Assembly: GCA_017308515.1 (NCBI GenBank)
Contig: JAFKEN010000006.1
Coordinates: 1-64,000, forward strand
Direction: 5' to 3'
Origin: Actinomycetales bacterium
Lineage (GTDB): Bacteria; Actinomycetota; Actinomycetes; Actinomycetales; Microbacteriaceae
DNA: 64,000 bases
Numbering within the stretch: position 1 is the stretch's first letter; each line of letters starts with the position of its first letter. Shown here one piece after another: positions 17,842 to 25,802 of this stretch. Below the pieces are notes generated by a model that did not search any database, was not told the origin of the DNA, and saw only the letters and a program-made list of their open reading frames with translations. The position numbers were made by a program, and so were the translations under genes.

Positions 17842-17859
17842 GCCGCCCACCTTTGTTAG

Positions 17860-17940
17860 TTCGTGTCACGGATTGACACAAGATAGACAGGCGTGTAGAA
17901 CCGTGTCAAGTAATCGCAATAGCGAATCCGTGACGCGGAA
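17860..17940. promoter_or_regulatory. Divergent control region with operator copies 2 and 3 and a dyad
   Basis: The region lies between the repeat protein (minus) and the HTH protein (plus). It holds TTCGTGTCACGGATT at 17860-17874 and the reverse complement of TTCCGCGTCACGGATT at 17925-17940. A perfect dyad GTGTCA-5 bp-TGACAC at 17863-17879 overlaps copy 2, and a weaker relative (CGTGTCAAGTAATCG) begins at 17902. The arrangement suggests a repressor that controls both directions. Confidence 0.55.
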
Positions 17941-17955
17941 GGGCAAACTGAGGAG

Positions 17956-18555
17956 GTGAAGATCGACGTGCGTACCCCCGACGGCCAGCGCATGACGTGG
18001 AGACACGCCACGCTGCCGCTCGGGTCCGCGTTGCGGATCGCCCCGGCGTTCACCGCCACCGCCACCGCTGACGAAATCCAGGTGGAATCCACCATCGAGG
18101 CCGTCTACTCGCCAGAGGCAGGCCGATACCGGATCACGGCGACCCGCCATCGCGCAACCAACGATTCGGGCGAGATCACCCCGACCGTGCTGCGGCAGGT
18201 GCGGCTCGGTGAGCTCCTGTCCGCCGCGGTTCCTTACTGCATTGCGGTGGAGTTCGAGAAGAAGCAGGCAACGGTGCACGATCTGCTCGGCAGGAACGAG
18301 CGCATCTTGCCGACGTGGATGGCGGAAGCCGCGGCAAAGTCAGGCCCCACCGCCGACACTCTTGAGCTGGTGCAGCTCGTCTACGGGATCGCGGCGCTGG
18401 CCGCGCTGCCGCCGATGCGGGCCGTCGCGCTGGAAATGGGCATCGCCGAGCGCACCGCGACGCATTGGATCACCAAGGCACGTGCCGCCGGCTTGCTCGA
18501 CGGAATCACGTACGCCGTCGGTCGCCAGCCGGATGGACCCCGCCGAAGCAACTAA
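17956..18555 (+). CDS. HTH-containing element protein upstream of excisionase
   Basis: The product is 199 residues with a C-terminal helix-turn-helix at about 155-180 (MRAVALEMGIAERTATHWIT), suggesting DNA binding. The N-terminal 130 residues are uncharacterised, with strands then helices. The GTG at 17956 directly abuts its AGGAGG; an in-frame GTG at 17968 has better spacing and may be the true start. It is the first gene of the rightward unit HTH protein - excisionase-like - integrase, so it may regulate excision. The operator region just upstream fits that idea. Confidence 0.6.
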   Translation: MKIDVRTPDGQRMTWRHATLPLGSALRIAPAFTATATADEIQVESTIEAVYSPEAGRYRITATRHRATNDSGEITPTVLRQVRLGELLSAAVPYCIAVEFEKKQATVHDLLGRNERILPTWMAEAAAKSGPTADTLELVQLVYGIAALAALPPMRAVALEMGIAERTATHWITKARAAGLLDGITYAVGRQPDGPRRSN

Positions 18556-18763
18556 CCCCGCTGCCCGCCCTTCCGTCGAGGGCACCAACGGCAGCCTGTT
18601 CTACTCCGAGCCCGAGGCTGCCGCCCGGCTCGGCGTACATCGCACCACTCTGCGCGCACTCGCTTTAGCGGGCCGGGCTCCGGTGGAACCGATCGCGATC
18701 ACCGCCCATCGGCGGATCTACCGTCGCGCAGACATTCATCGCCTCGCAGGTCTGGAGCCATGA
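18533..18763 (+). CDS. Excisionase-like MerR-type HTH protein
   Basis: The product is 76 residues from an ATG at 18533, overlapping the end of the preceding gene by 23 bp. It contains YSEPEAAARLGVHRTTLRALALAGRAP, the winged-helix signature of the helix_turn_helix_17/MerR type found in phage and plasmid excisionases. Its stop overlaps the integrase ATG (ATGA, 18760-18763). Position directly before an integrase makes a recombination directionality factor the best reading; a transcriptional regulator cannot be excluded. Confidence 0.7.
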   Translation: MDPAEATNPAARPSVEGTNGSLFYSEPEAAARLGVHRTTLRALALAGRAPVEPIAITAHRRIYRRADIHRLAGLEP

Positions 18764-19914
18764 GCATTGAGGCTCGCCGGAACAAGTCCGGCGCGACGCG
18801 CTACACGGTCCGCATCAAGAACGGCGGTCGCACCGTCGCGTCCCGCACCTTCGGACGCAAGAGCGACGCCGAATCGTGGGAACGGGACCAATACCGGGCG
18901 CTGCAGTTCGGCGAGTTCATCCCGCCGAGCCAGAGCAGCCGACCCTTCTCGCAGGTCGCCGAGGACTTCCTGGAGTCCCGGCGCGGGCAAGTGGGCGCTC
19001 ACTCGTGGCGCACTGACCGTGACCATCTCAAGAGCATTCCGGCCTGGTTCGCCGCGCGACCGATTTCCGCGATCGGGGAGTCTGACGTGCTGAAGCTCCT
19101 CACCGAGCAACTCAGCACTCGCGCCCGGTCGACGGTTCAGCGCGCCAAGACCACCCTGGGCACCGTATTTGCCTACGCGGTCCGAGAACGACTGATCAAC
19201 CGCAGCCCGATGCGGGACCTGCGCATGCCGCCCGGCAACAGCCCGACCTCACAAGGCATCCAGACTTTCACCACGGCGGAGCTCGCTCGGACACTCGAGC
19301 AGCAGCGGACCATCAAGCCGCGCCTGGCGGACGTGACGGAGTTCCTCAGCCTCACCGGGCTGCGCTGGTCGGAGCTTCGCGCACTGCGCATCGGCGATGT
19401 GCACGAGGTTCCGTTCCACGCGGTACGGATCTCCCGCGCGCACTCCGATGGATACGCCGAGAAGAGCACCAAGACCGGCAAGGCAAGGATCGTCCCGCTT
19501 ACGCAGCGCGCGTGGCAGATAGTCGAAGGGCGCATCGACGGGCGTCGACGCAGCGACTACCTGTTCACCAGCGAGACCGGGCTGCAGCTGTCCGGCGGAC
19601 CCTTCCGGAAGTTCGTGCACTGGTCCGACACCGTCCCGGCCGGCCGCACGATCCACGACCTGCGCCACTACGCCGCCTCAAGCTGGCTGCGCGCCGGCAT
19701 CCCCGTGCACCAGGTGTCACAGTGGCTCGGGCATTCCAACCCGAACACGACGCTGCGGGTCTACGCGCACGTACTCGGCGAGTCCCAGGACGTCGCCGCG
19801 ATCGCCCGCCTGAACAGCATGGAGCGGCAGGCGGGACCGACGCCCACCGCAGACGCGAACCTGGACCCGGCAGTCGGCCCCCACGGACCGGACAGCTCGG
19901 GTCTGTCCCTGTGA
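18760..19914 (+). CDS. int: Tyrosine recombinase (site-specific integrase)
   Basis: The product is 384 residues. It has an N-terminal arm-binding domain with three strands (1-50), a SAM-like core-binding domain (60-160) and a catalytic domain with all active-site residues. These are Arg202 in TGLRWSELRAL, Lys241 region (KTGKARIVPL), His299-Arg302 in HDLRH, His325 in WLGHS, and the nucleophile Tyr335 in RVYAHV. It presumably integrates the element into the tRNA-Ser(GCT) 3' end about 2.2 kb to the right. Two AbiE-like cargo genes lie between integrase and att. It is translated together with the excisionase-like gene through an ATGA overlap. Confidence 0.92.
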   Translation: MSIEARRNKSGATRYTVRIKNGGRTVASRTFGRKSDAESWERDQYRALQFGEFIPPSQSSRPFSQVAEDFLESRRGQVGAHSWRTDRDHLKSIPAWFAARPISAIGESDVLKLLTEQLSTRARSTVQRAKTTLGTVFAYAVRERLINRSPMRDLRMPPGNSPTSQGIQTFTTAELARTLEQQRTIKPRLADVTEFLSLTGLRWSELRALRIGDVHEVPFHAVRISRAHSDGYAEKSTKTGKARIVPLTQRAWQIVEGRIDGRRRSDYLFTSETGLQLSGGPFRKFVHWSDTVPAGRTIHDLRHYAASSWLRAGIPVHQVSQWLGHSNPNTTLRVYAHVLGESQDVAAIARLNSMERQAGPTPTADANLDPAVGPHGPDSSGLSL

Positions 19915-19958
19915 AGGTATGACCACGGACCGATCTTCAGTCCACGCTCCACCGCAAT

Positions 19959-20013
19959 CTGTTCCGTAACGTGGTATGTTCCATGTTGTGCGGAACAGTA
20001 GTGAATACGGAAC
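19959..20013 (+). promoter_or_regulatory. Inverted-repeat operator at the AbiE-like operon
   Basis: CTGTTCCG (19959-19966) and CGGAACAG (19991-19998) form a perfect 8-bp inverted repeat around the first annotated start codon, and a further CGGAAC lies at 20008-20013. AbiEi antitoxins are known to bind inverted repeats at their own promoter, so autorepression is likely. A TATGTT at 19975-19980 could be a -10 box giving a leaderless message starting near GTG 19988. Confidence 0.5.
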
Positions 20014-21046
20014 GCTCGATCTGGTCGAGCGATTCATGAGTGCGCTCCGCACTCTGGCGCCGATCGGGACACTGAACCGCATCCAGTACGACCGAACAGC
20101 GGACTCGCGGTGGGACGCGGTCCTCGATTGGGATGTGGGCAGCGCGTCGCTGCGGCTCGGGGTCGAGGTGAAGATCGGCTCCTTGAAGACCGCGCCACAA
20201 CGTCCAGCGGCGAGACCTCCACTGACGCCGGTCCTCGTCGCCCCGTTCCTCCCCCGAGCCGTCAGACGCGAGCTCGAGAACCAAGGCTGGTCGTACTGGG
20301 ACGCGACCGGCAACACGCTGATCAGGTCCGAGACGCCGTTCGTCGCAATCCGTCTCGACGGCGCCGACAAAGACCCCGACCCCGAACGCAGGCCGCCGAC
20401 CAAACTCCGATCCCTGAAAGGCCGCGCGGCCTCCGAAGTGATCGTGGGTCTGCTGCAGAACGGTGGACGAGCAAGCACGATCCGCGACTTCGCACGCGAG
20501 CACCGACTACCGCTGGGCACCGTCAGCCGCGTCGTGTCGCTGCTCCGGGAGGAGAACCTCCTGGAACCGACCGGCGGCGGACCCATCGTGCTGACCGACC
20601 GGCTCGACGTCGCACGGCGCTGGGCGGACGACTACAGCTTCATCAAGTCCTTTCAGGCCCGCCGCTACTACTCCCTCAACGGACCCGACCTCGCGCTGTC
20701 GAAGATCGTCGACTCCGACATCCCATGCGCCATCACCGGGATCCGCGCGGCCCAGAACTGGCTCCAAGGCACACAGCAGGCCGCGGGGCTGCCGGCCACT
20801 GAGACCTGGCTGTACGTTTCCGACCGCGCCAAGGTGGAACGCATCGCGGACCTCGCCGTCGATGCTCGCGACGGGCAGATCGTCGTCGCCGAATGTGACT
20901 TCCTCGACCGCGAACGTCCGAGGGTGTCCAACGGGCTGCCCTACGTCACCCCATGGCGGATCGTCGGCGACTTGCTCTCCGCCGGCGGCCGTCCGGCAAG
21001 CGTCGGAGAGCAAGTCGCCGACGACCTGATACGGCGATCGCCTTGA
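19976..21046 (+). CDS. AbiEi-like antitoxin/transcriptional repressor
   Basis: The product is 356 residues. The middle contains a winged-helix segment (KGRAASEVIVGLLQNGGRAS ... FAREHRLPLGTVSRVVSLLR, about 145-195). The rest resembles the AbiEi family of type IV antitoxins, in which a wHTH represses the operon and a C-terminal domain neutralises the toxin. The start is uncertain: ATG 19976 lies inside the operator, and GTG 19988 or ATG 20036 are alternatives. The stop overlaps the TTG start of the nucleotidyltransferase gene. No ribosome site is obvious, supporting a leaderless message. Confidence 0.65.
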   Translation: MFHVVRNSSEYGTLDLVERFMSALRTLAPIGTLNRIQYDRTADSRWDAVLDWDVGSASLRLGVEVKIGSLKTAPQRPAARPPLTPVLVAPFLPRAVRRELENQGWSYWDATGNTLIRSETPFVAIRLDGADKDPDPERRPPTKLRSLKGRAASEVIVGLLQNGGRASTIRDFAREHRLPLGTVSRVVSLLREENLLEPTGGGPIVLTDRLDVARRWADDYSFIKSFQARRYYSLNGPDLALSKIVDSDIPCAITGIRAAQNWLQGTQQAAGLPATETWLYVSDRAKVERIADLAVDARDGQIVVAECDFLDRERPRVSNGLPYVTPWRIVGDLLSAGGRPASVGEQVADDLIRRSP

Positions 21047-21870
21047 GCCCGGAGCAGGTCGCGCCGGAATACGTCGCGGCGCGGCGCGCGCTGCTCGATG
21101 TGCTCGAGCTACTGGAGCCGCAACGGGCCGGGCTAATCCTGGTCGGCGCCCAGGCCGTCTACCTCCGCGCACCAGCCGAAGGATTACAACGCGCCACCTA
21201 CACGACCGATGGTGATCTCGCCATCGACCCTGACTTGCTTTTCGACGACCCCGACATCGGCCAAGTCCTGCTGGACGCCGGTTACCAGCGTTTGGACAAC
21301 CCCGGGGCGTTCTTGGCACCCAACGGGGTGGAGATCGACCTCATGGTGCCCGAAGGGTCCGTGGGCACCTCGAGTCGACGAAGCGTCGCCCTGCCCGGGC
21401 AAAGTCGCTTCACCGCGCGTCGCACGGCCGGCCTGGAACTCGCACTGCTCGACGCGGACACCATGCGCATCGCAGCACTCGAAGAAGCGGACGCTCGAGT
21501 GATCGAACTGCGCGTCGCCGGAGCGGCGGCGCTGATCGTTGCGAAGCTGGTCAAGCTGGAAGAGCGACTCGGTGGGCCACGACGCGATCGCATCCTCTCC
21601 AAGGATGCAGGCGACCTACTCCGACTGCTGCGCTACTGCGACGCCGAGGTGATCGGCGCCCGTCTCGCGGAACTGGCCGCCCACGACGGGGCGGCACCCG
21701 TGATCGAACGGTCGCTCGCATTCCTCCTCACGGAGCTCGCGCAGCCCGCGAGCAACCTGGTGGCGCTGGCCGTCGAGGACGGTAGTCCCAACGAGACCGA
21801 CCGCCAAGTCGCGGACGCCCTCCGCGAACTCGGCCGGCGTCTCCTGGAGGCGTACCGCACACGCAACTAG
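21043..21870 (+). CDS. AbiEii-like nucleotidyltransferase toxin
   Basis: The product is 275 residues from TTG 21043, which overlaps the preceding stop (TTGA). A nucleotidyltransferase core is suggested by LILVGAQAVYL (about 25-35) and TDGDLAID (about 50-57), the GAxA and DxD-type metal motifs of the DNA polymerase-beta superfamily. EIDLMVPEG follows as the third acidic position. AbiEii toxins transfer nucleotides to RNA targets and arrest growth; that activity is family knowledge. Pairing with an AbiEi-like gene and location at the element's edge support a type IV-like toxin-antitoxin module that stabilises the element. Confidence 0.65.
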   Translation: MSPEQVAPEYVAARRALLDVLELLEPQRAGLILVGAQAVYLRAPAEGLQRATYTTDGDLAIDPDLLFDDPDIGQVLLDAGYQRLDNPGAFLAPNGVEIDLMVPEGSVGTSSRRSVALPGQSRFTARRTAGLELALLDADTMRIAALEEADARVIELRVAGAAALIVAKLVKLEERLGGPRRDRILSKDAGDLLRLLRYCDAEVIGARLAELAAHDGAAPVIERSLAFLLTELAQPASNLVALAVEDGSPNETDRQVADALRELGRRLLEAYRTRN

Positions 21871-21968
21871 CCCTACCGCCACGGCTTCGGATCTGAGCGA
21901 ACGGGAGCGGGCCCCGCCCTCTCGGCGTCCCTTCTCTCGCTCTCGGAGGGCGACTTGACCCGATCTCG

Positions 21969-21987
21969 GTACACAACGAGTACACAA
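21969..21987 (+). repeat. Tandem GTACACAA repeat near the attachment site
   Basis: GTACACAA occurs at 21969-21976 and 21980-21987, one helical turn apart. The 199-bp stretch 21871-22069 between the AbiEii-like gene and the tRNA holds no gene. These repeats are plausible integrase arm-type sites, but that is inferred from position only. Confidence 0.35.
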
Positions 21988-22069
21988 GCACTCGGAAACT
22001 CGGGATCAGCCGCCAGGATCGGAAAGTCTGGCCCGGTGAGGATAGGGCCGCTGATCAGGGATTTAAAGC

Positions 22070-22157
22070 GGAGACGGAGGGATTTGAACCCTCGGACCCC
22101 GTGAGGGGTCTCCACCTTAGCAGGGTGGTGCACTCGACCGGACTATGCGACGTCTCC
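22070..22157 (-). tRNA. tRNA-Ser(GCT), integration target of the element
   Basis: The minus strand folds as an 88-nt class II tRNA. The acceptor stem GGAGACG (5' end at 22157) pairs with CGTCTCC ending at 22070, the anticodon loop contains GCT (CTGCTAAGG), there is a long variable arm (GACCCCTCACGGGGTC), and the T loop is GGTTCAAATCC. GCT reads AGC/AGU serine codons. CCA is not encoded. Its 3' end faces the mobile element, so the 3' part of the gene probably is the attR core, restored by the integrated DNA. Confidence 0.92.
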
Positions 22158-22203
22158 AAGTGACCCGCCCAGCATAACGGACCCTCGCGGGGTTCCCGCC
22201 GGC

Positions 22204-23496
22204 TCAGAACTGGAACGACTGCGAGCAGGTGTACTGGTCGGCGCTCTGCCCGCGGACACCGCTCACGACGACGCCGGCCGGGCCGGGATCGTCGGTGGCC
22301 GTCGGGTCGGGGCTGCCGGATCCGGCCGGGGAAGGCTCCGAGCTCGGCGCGGGGGCGTTCGGGTCGAGCGTCGACCCGTACCCGTCGAGGGAGTCGGCAT
22401 CGAGTCGGATCGGCTGGTCGGCCTGGATCGCGGCCATCAGCGCGCTGGCCGGACCCTGCAACGCGGTGACGCCGCCCGTGCCGCCCGCGGTCGTGCCGGG
22501 ATACTGCACCATCACGATGTTCTCGAGCGGGATGTTCTTCAGCACGAGCGCGATCGAGACGAGCGTGTCGAGGCGGGCGAAGTTCTGCGACAGGCTGATG
22601 TTCTGGGTCGCCGCCGTCGCGAGCGCGTAGAGCTTGCCCACGTCGGTGAGGGTGCCGTCGCTCTTGAGCTTGCGCACGAGCGACGACAGGTAGACCTGCT
22701 GGGAACTGATGCGGCTGAGATCCGACCCGTCGCCCACCCCGTGCCGGCTGCGCAGGAACGCGAGCGCCTCGAACCCCTGGAGCGTGTGCGTGCCGGGGCC
22801 GAGGAACAGCCCGGTGTACGGGTCGTCGATGCCGCCGTCGAGGCAGACGTCGACGCCGCCGACCGCGTTCGACATCTCGATGACCCCGTTGAAGCTGATC
22901 TCGCCGGCGAACTGGATGTCGAGCCCCGTCAGGTTCTGCACCGTCTGCACGACGCAGTCGAGCCCGCCCGCGTCGCCGCCGTAGTAGAGGGCGACGTTGA
23001 GCTTCTCGCGGCTGGCCGGACCGTAGTCGGCGCACTCGGGGATCGGCACGAAGAGGTCGCGCGGGAAGCTCACGAGGGTCGCGCTCTTCTGGTCCTGCGC
23101 GACATGCAGCAGCATGTTCACGTCGTTGAGGTTGGTGTCGCGACCGTCGTTCATGATCCCCTCGGCGTCGGAGTCCGAGCCGATGATGAGGATGTTGAAC
23201 CCGCCCTCGTACTCGCCGACCGAAGGCGGGGCGGCGAGGGAGTCGGCGCCGATCACCACGGCGTTGTCGGAGATGTTCTGCGTCAGCCGCCAGAACGCGA
23301 TCGCTCCGACGGAGGTGCCGGCGACGAGCGCGACGGCGAGCGCGCCCCCGATCCAGCCGAGCACCGCCGCCCACGCCGCGGGGCGCCGCAGCCGGCCGTG
23401 CCGCGCGATGACGGCCGGGCCCCTGGGTCGCCGGGCCGCCGTGCGCCGCGCGCGCGCCGTCGCCGAATCGCTCACGTCGGAAGCCGAGTCGCTCAC
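22204..23496 (-). CDS. LytR-CpsA-Psr (LCP) family cell-wall glycopolymer ligase, copy 2
   Basis: This 430-residue membrane-anchored protein has one transmembrane helix (about 44-66, AVLGWIGGALAVALVAGTSV). It is followed by an extracellular LCP domain with NDVNMLLHVAQDQKSATLVS-type and FPRDLFVPIPE motifs, whose Arg/Asp residues bind the polyprenyl-phosphate carrier, and FLRSRHGVGDGSDLSR. LCP enzymes transfer teichoic-acid-like or arabinogalactan-like polymers to peptidoglycan. The tail is Pro/Ser-rich and ends YTCSQSFQF, like its neighbour. GTG 23496 is chosen because the upstream LCP stop is 1 bp away; GTG 23475 is an alternative in a small in-frame duplication. It is the downstream member of a tandem pair. 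Confidence 0.88.
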   Translation of the reverse strand: MSDSASDVSDSATARARRTAARRPRGPAVIARHGRLRRPAAWAAVLGWIGGALAVALVAGTSVGAIAFWRLTQNISDNAVVIGADSLAAPPSVGEYEGGFNILIIGSDSDAEGIMNDGRDTNLNDVNMLLHVAQDQKSATLVSFPRDLFVPIPECADYGPASREKLNVALYYGGDAGGLDCVVQTVQNLTGLDIQFAGEISFNGVIEMSNAVGGVDVCLDGGIDDPYTGLFLGPGTHTLQGFEALAFLRSRHGVGDGSDLSRISSQQVYLSSLVRKLKSDGTLTDVGKLYALATAATQNISLSQNFARLDTLVSIALVLKNIPLENIVMVQYPGTTAGGTGGVTALQGPASALMAAIQADQPIRLDADSLDGYGSTLDPNAPAPSSEPSPAGSGSPDPTATDDPGPAGVVVSGVRGQSADQYTCSQSFQF

Positions 23497-23497
23497 G

Positions 23498-24724
23498 TCA
23501 GAACTGGTACGACTGGGAGCAGGTGTACTGCGCCGCGCTCTGCCCCTGCACGCCGCTGACGACGACGCCCTCACCTGGGTCCTCGGCGGGCGCGTCCGTC
23601 GCGGAGTCGCTCGGTGCGGCGGTCGGGGCGTTAGGGTCGGGAACGGAGCCGTACCCGTCGAGGGCGCTGTCGTCGAGGCGGATCGGCTGGTCGCTCTTGA
23701 TCGCCGAGAACAGGGCGTCGGCCTGACCCTGGAGCGGGGTGACACCGCCGGTGCCGCCGGCCGTCGTGCCGGGGTACTGCACCATCACGATGTTCTCGAG
23801 GGGGATGTTCTTGAGCACCTGCGCGATCGAGACGAGGGTGTCGAGCCGGGCGAAGTTCTGCGACAGGCTGATGTTCTGCGTCGCCGCCGTCGCGAGCGCG
23901 TAGAGCTTGCCGATGTCGGTCAGCGTCCCGTCGCTCTTGAGGGTGCGCACGAGCGACGACAGGTAGACCTGCTGCGAGCTGATGCGGCTGAGGTCCGAGC
24001 CGTCGCCCACGCCCTTCCGCGAGCGGAGGAAGGCGAGCGCGTCGAAGCCGGCGAGGGTGTGGTGGCCCGGGCCGAGGAAGAGACCGCTGTACGGGTCCTC
24101 GATGTCACCGTCGATGCAGACGTCGACACCACCCACGGCGTTCGTCATCTCGATCACGCCGACGAAGGTGATCATGCCGGCGAACTGGATGTCGAGACCG
24201 GTCATGCCCTCGACCGTGCGGACGACGCAGTCGAGCCCGCCGTAGTAGAGGGCGGTGTTCATCTTGACGTGGGAGCCGGGGCCCCCGTTGGAGCACTCGG
24301 GGATCGACACCCACAGGTCGCGCGGGAAGCTGACGAGCGTCGCGCTCTTCTGGTCCTGCGCGACGTGCAGCAGCATGTTGACGTCGTTGAGCACGCCGTC
24401 GTCGTCACCGCCGATGCCGTGCTGGCCCTCGCGGGTGTCGCTGCCGACGATGAGGATGTTGAAGCCGCCCTCGTACTCGGCGATCGTCGGCGGCGGCGCC
24501 TGGGTGTCGGCACCGATCGCGATCGAGTTGGCGGCGAGGTTGCTGGTGAGCCGCCACGCCGCGATGGCCGCGACGGATCCGCCCGACACGAGCACGACGA
24601 CGAGCACACCGGCGAGGAGGCCGAGCACCGAGGCCCAGGCCGCGGATCGCCGCTGCCGCCCGTGGCGGGCCGAGGGGGTGCTCGCACGACCGCCGCGGTC
24701 GCGGCGCTGCATCTCGTCGTTCAC
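23498..24724 (-). CDS. LytR-CpsA-Psr (LCP) family cell-wall glycopolymer ligase, copy 1
   Basis: The product is 408 residues from GTG 24724 with AGGTGAG six bases upstream. One N-terminal transmembrane helix (about 30-55, VLGLLAGVLVVVLVSGGSVA) is followed by an LCP domain with SFPRDLWVSIPE and FLRSRKGVGDGSDLSR, then a disordered tail ending in YTCSQSYQF. The C-terminal half of the domain is nearly identical to the adjacent copy over long stretches, while the N-terminal third differs, which suggests duplication with later gene conversion. Acts outside the membrane in attaching wall polymers. Confidence 0.88.
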   Translation of the reverse strand: MNDEMQRRDRGGRASTPSARHGRQRRSAAWASVLGLLAGVLVVVLVSGGSVAAIAAWRLTSNLAANSIAIGADTQAPPPTIAEYEGGFNILIVGSDTREGQHGIGGDDDGVLNDVNMLLHVAQDQKSATLVSFPRDLWVSIPECSNGGPGSHVKMNTALYYGGLDCVVRTVEGMTGLDIQFAGMITFVGVIEMTNAVGGVDVCIDGDIEDPYSGLFLGPGHHTLAGFDALAFLRSRKGVGDGSDLSRISSQQVYLSSLVRTLKSDGTLTDIGKLYALATAATQNISLSQNFARLDTLVSIAQVLKNIPLENIVMVQYPGTTAGGTGGVTPLQGQADALFSAIKSDQPIRLDDSALDGYGSVPDPNAPTAAPSDSATDAPAEDPGEGVVVSGVQGQSAAQYTCSQSYQF

Positions 24725-24800
24725 ATCTCACCTCGTCGGCGTTCGGTGGTCGGCGCCTCGGCCGTCGGGTCCGCGGCGATCCGACGGAAGGGGCGCGAGC

Positions 24801-24884
24801 GGAGGGCGTGGGATTCGAACCCACGGGGCATTGCTGCCCACCAGTTTTCAAGACTGGATCCTTCGGCCGCTCGGACAGCCCTCC
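24801..24884 (-). tRNA. tRNA-Ser(TGA)
   Basis: This is an 84-nt class II tRNA on the minus strand. Acceptor stem GGAGGGC (5' end at 24884) pairs with GCCCTCC at 24801, the anticodon loop is CTTGAAA with anticodon TGA, the variable arm is GGGCAGCAATGCCC, and the T arm contains GGTTCGAATCC. It decodes UCA/UCG serine codons. No CCA is encoded. No sign of an inserted element at this tRNA. Confidence 0.93.
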
Positions 24885-24995
24885 CGGGACGCCTGAGTGT
24901 ATCCGAGGGTCTCACGACCATCCTGGAAGATCGTCGGGATCCGGGCGTTCCGATCGACCGCCGACGATCCCCGACCCGGGGCCGGATCCTCGCGA

Positions 24996-25802
24996 TCAGG
25001 CGGGGAACAGCCGCGCGAGGGCGTGCGCGACGCCGTCGGAGAGATCGGTCTCGGTGCGGTCGTTGGCCGCCGCGCGCACCTCGGGCGGCGCCTGGCCCAT
25101 CGCCACCCCGACACCCTCGGCCGAGGCCCACTCGAGCATGTCGATGTCGTTGCGGCCGTCGCCGATCGCGACCACGTCGGCCCGCGCGACGCCGAGCAGT
25201 TCGCGCACCCGTTCGAGACCGGTCGCCTTGTTGACGCCGTCGGGGGCGATGTCGAGCCACGCGGTCCAGCCCACGTTGTAGCTGACCTTGTGCAGGCCCA
25301 TCGCCTCGACGACAGCGAGGAAGTCCTCGGTGCGGTGGTCGGGCGAGAGCACGACGACGCGGGTCGCCTCGTCGCCGACGAGCTCGTCGAAGTCGACCTG
25401 CACGGCCGTGGTGGCGAGCGCGCCGTCGGGGAAGCTGCCGTGGTAGCGGAACAGGCCGTCGGCATCCTCGACCGCGAAGCTCGCGTCCTCGAGGTGCTCG
25501 CGGATCGTCTGCAGCACGCCGCTCGGGTCGAAGGTCTCGACGTGCAGGCGCGAGTAGCCCAGCGGCGCATCGAGATCGCGCTGGAGGGTGATGGCGCCGT
25601 TGGCGCACACCACGTACTCCGACACGACGCCGAGGCGGTCGAGCACCGGCAGGGTCATCGAGACCGAGCGGCCGGTCGCGAGCATCACCTCGTGCCCGGC
25701 GGCCGCGACCCGCCGGATCTCGCCGCGCACCGCGGGCGTCAGGTCGCCGTCCTCGCGCAGGACGGTGCCGTCGACGTCGAGCGCCAGCAGCCGGCGCGTC
25801 AC
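24996..25802 (-). CDS. HAD-IIB (Cof-type) phosphatase
   Basis: The product is 268 residues. The N-terminus has the catalytic DVDGT motif (nucleophile Asp, about residue 8), ATGR as motif II region, and near the end [10 protein letters not shown], motif IV for magnesium. Between them is a large C2 cap, typical of Cof/YbiV sugar-phosphate phosphatases. The substrate cannot be predicted. GTG 25802 overlaps the serS stop (GTGA), so it is expressed with serS. Confidence 0.85.
   Translation of the reverse strand: MTRRLLALDVDGTVLREDGDLTPAVRGEIRRVAAAGHEVMLATGRSVSMTLPVLDRLGVVSEYVVCANGAITLQRDLDAPLGYSRLHVETFDPSGVLQTIREHLEDASFAVEDADGLFRYHGSFPDGALATTAVQVDFDELVGDEATRVVVLSPDHRTEDFLAVVEAMGLHKVSYNVGWTAWLDIAPDGVNKATGLERVRELLGVARADVVAIGDGRNDIDMLEWASAEGVGVAMGQAPPEVRAAANDRTETDLSDGVAHALARLFPA

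Larger units (their letters stand above)
1..22157. mobile_element. Right-hand part of an integrated element ending at tRNA-Ser(GCT)
   Basis: The block has the layout of an actinobacterial integrative element. A tyrosine integrase (18760-19914) with an excisionase-like gene (18533-18763) lies near one end, and the block stops at the 3' end of a tRNA-Ser gene, the classic integration target. Almost all genes between 1 and 17.8 kb are on the minus strand, and they look like defence, toxin-antitoxin, antirestriction and small maintenance genes. The first 7 kb read visibly less GC-rich than the chromosome after 22 kb. The left end, the second att copy and any conjugation genes are outside the window, so it cannot be said whether the element is self-transmissible. 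Confidence 0.8.

Noticed and set aside
1-22157. Conjugation genes (relaxase, VirB4, TraG)
   Set aside because: No protein with relaxase HUH/MOB motifs or type IV secretion ATPases was seen; the P-loop proteins here are helicases, a zeta toxin or ABC components.
24801-24884. tRNA-Ser(TGA) as a second integration site
   Set aside because: No integrase, partial tRNA copy or foreign-looking genes adjoin it; flanking genes are ordinary chromosomal genes.
22070-24884. LCP genes as part of the mobile element because they lie between two tRNA-Ser genes
   Set aside because: They match the chromosome in GC and content, lie 5' of the tRNA target, and LCP genes are normal wall genes in these bacteria.
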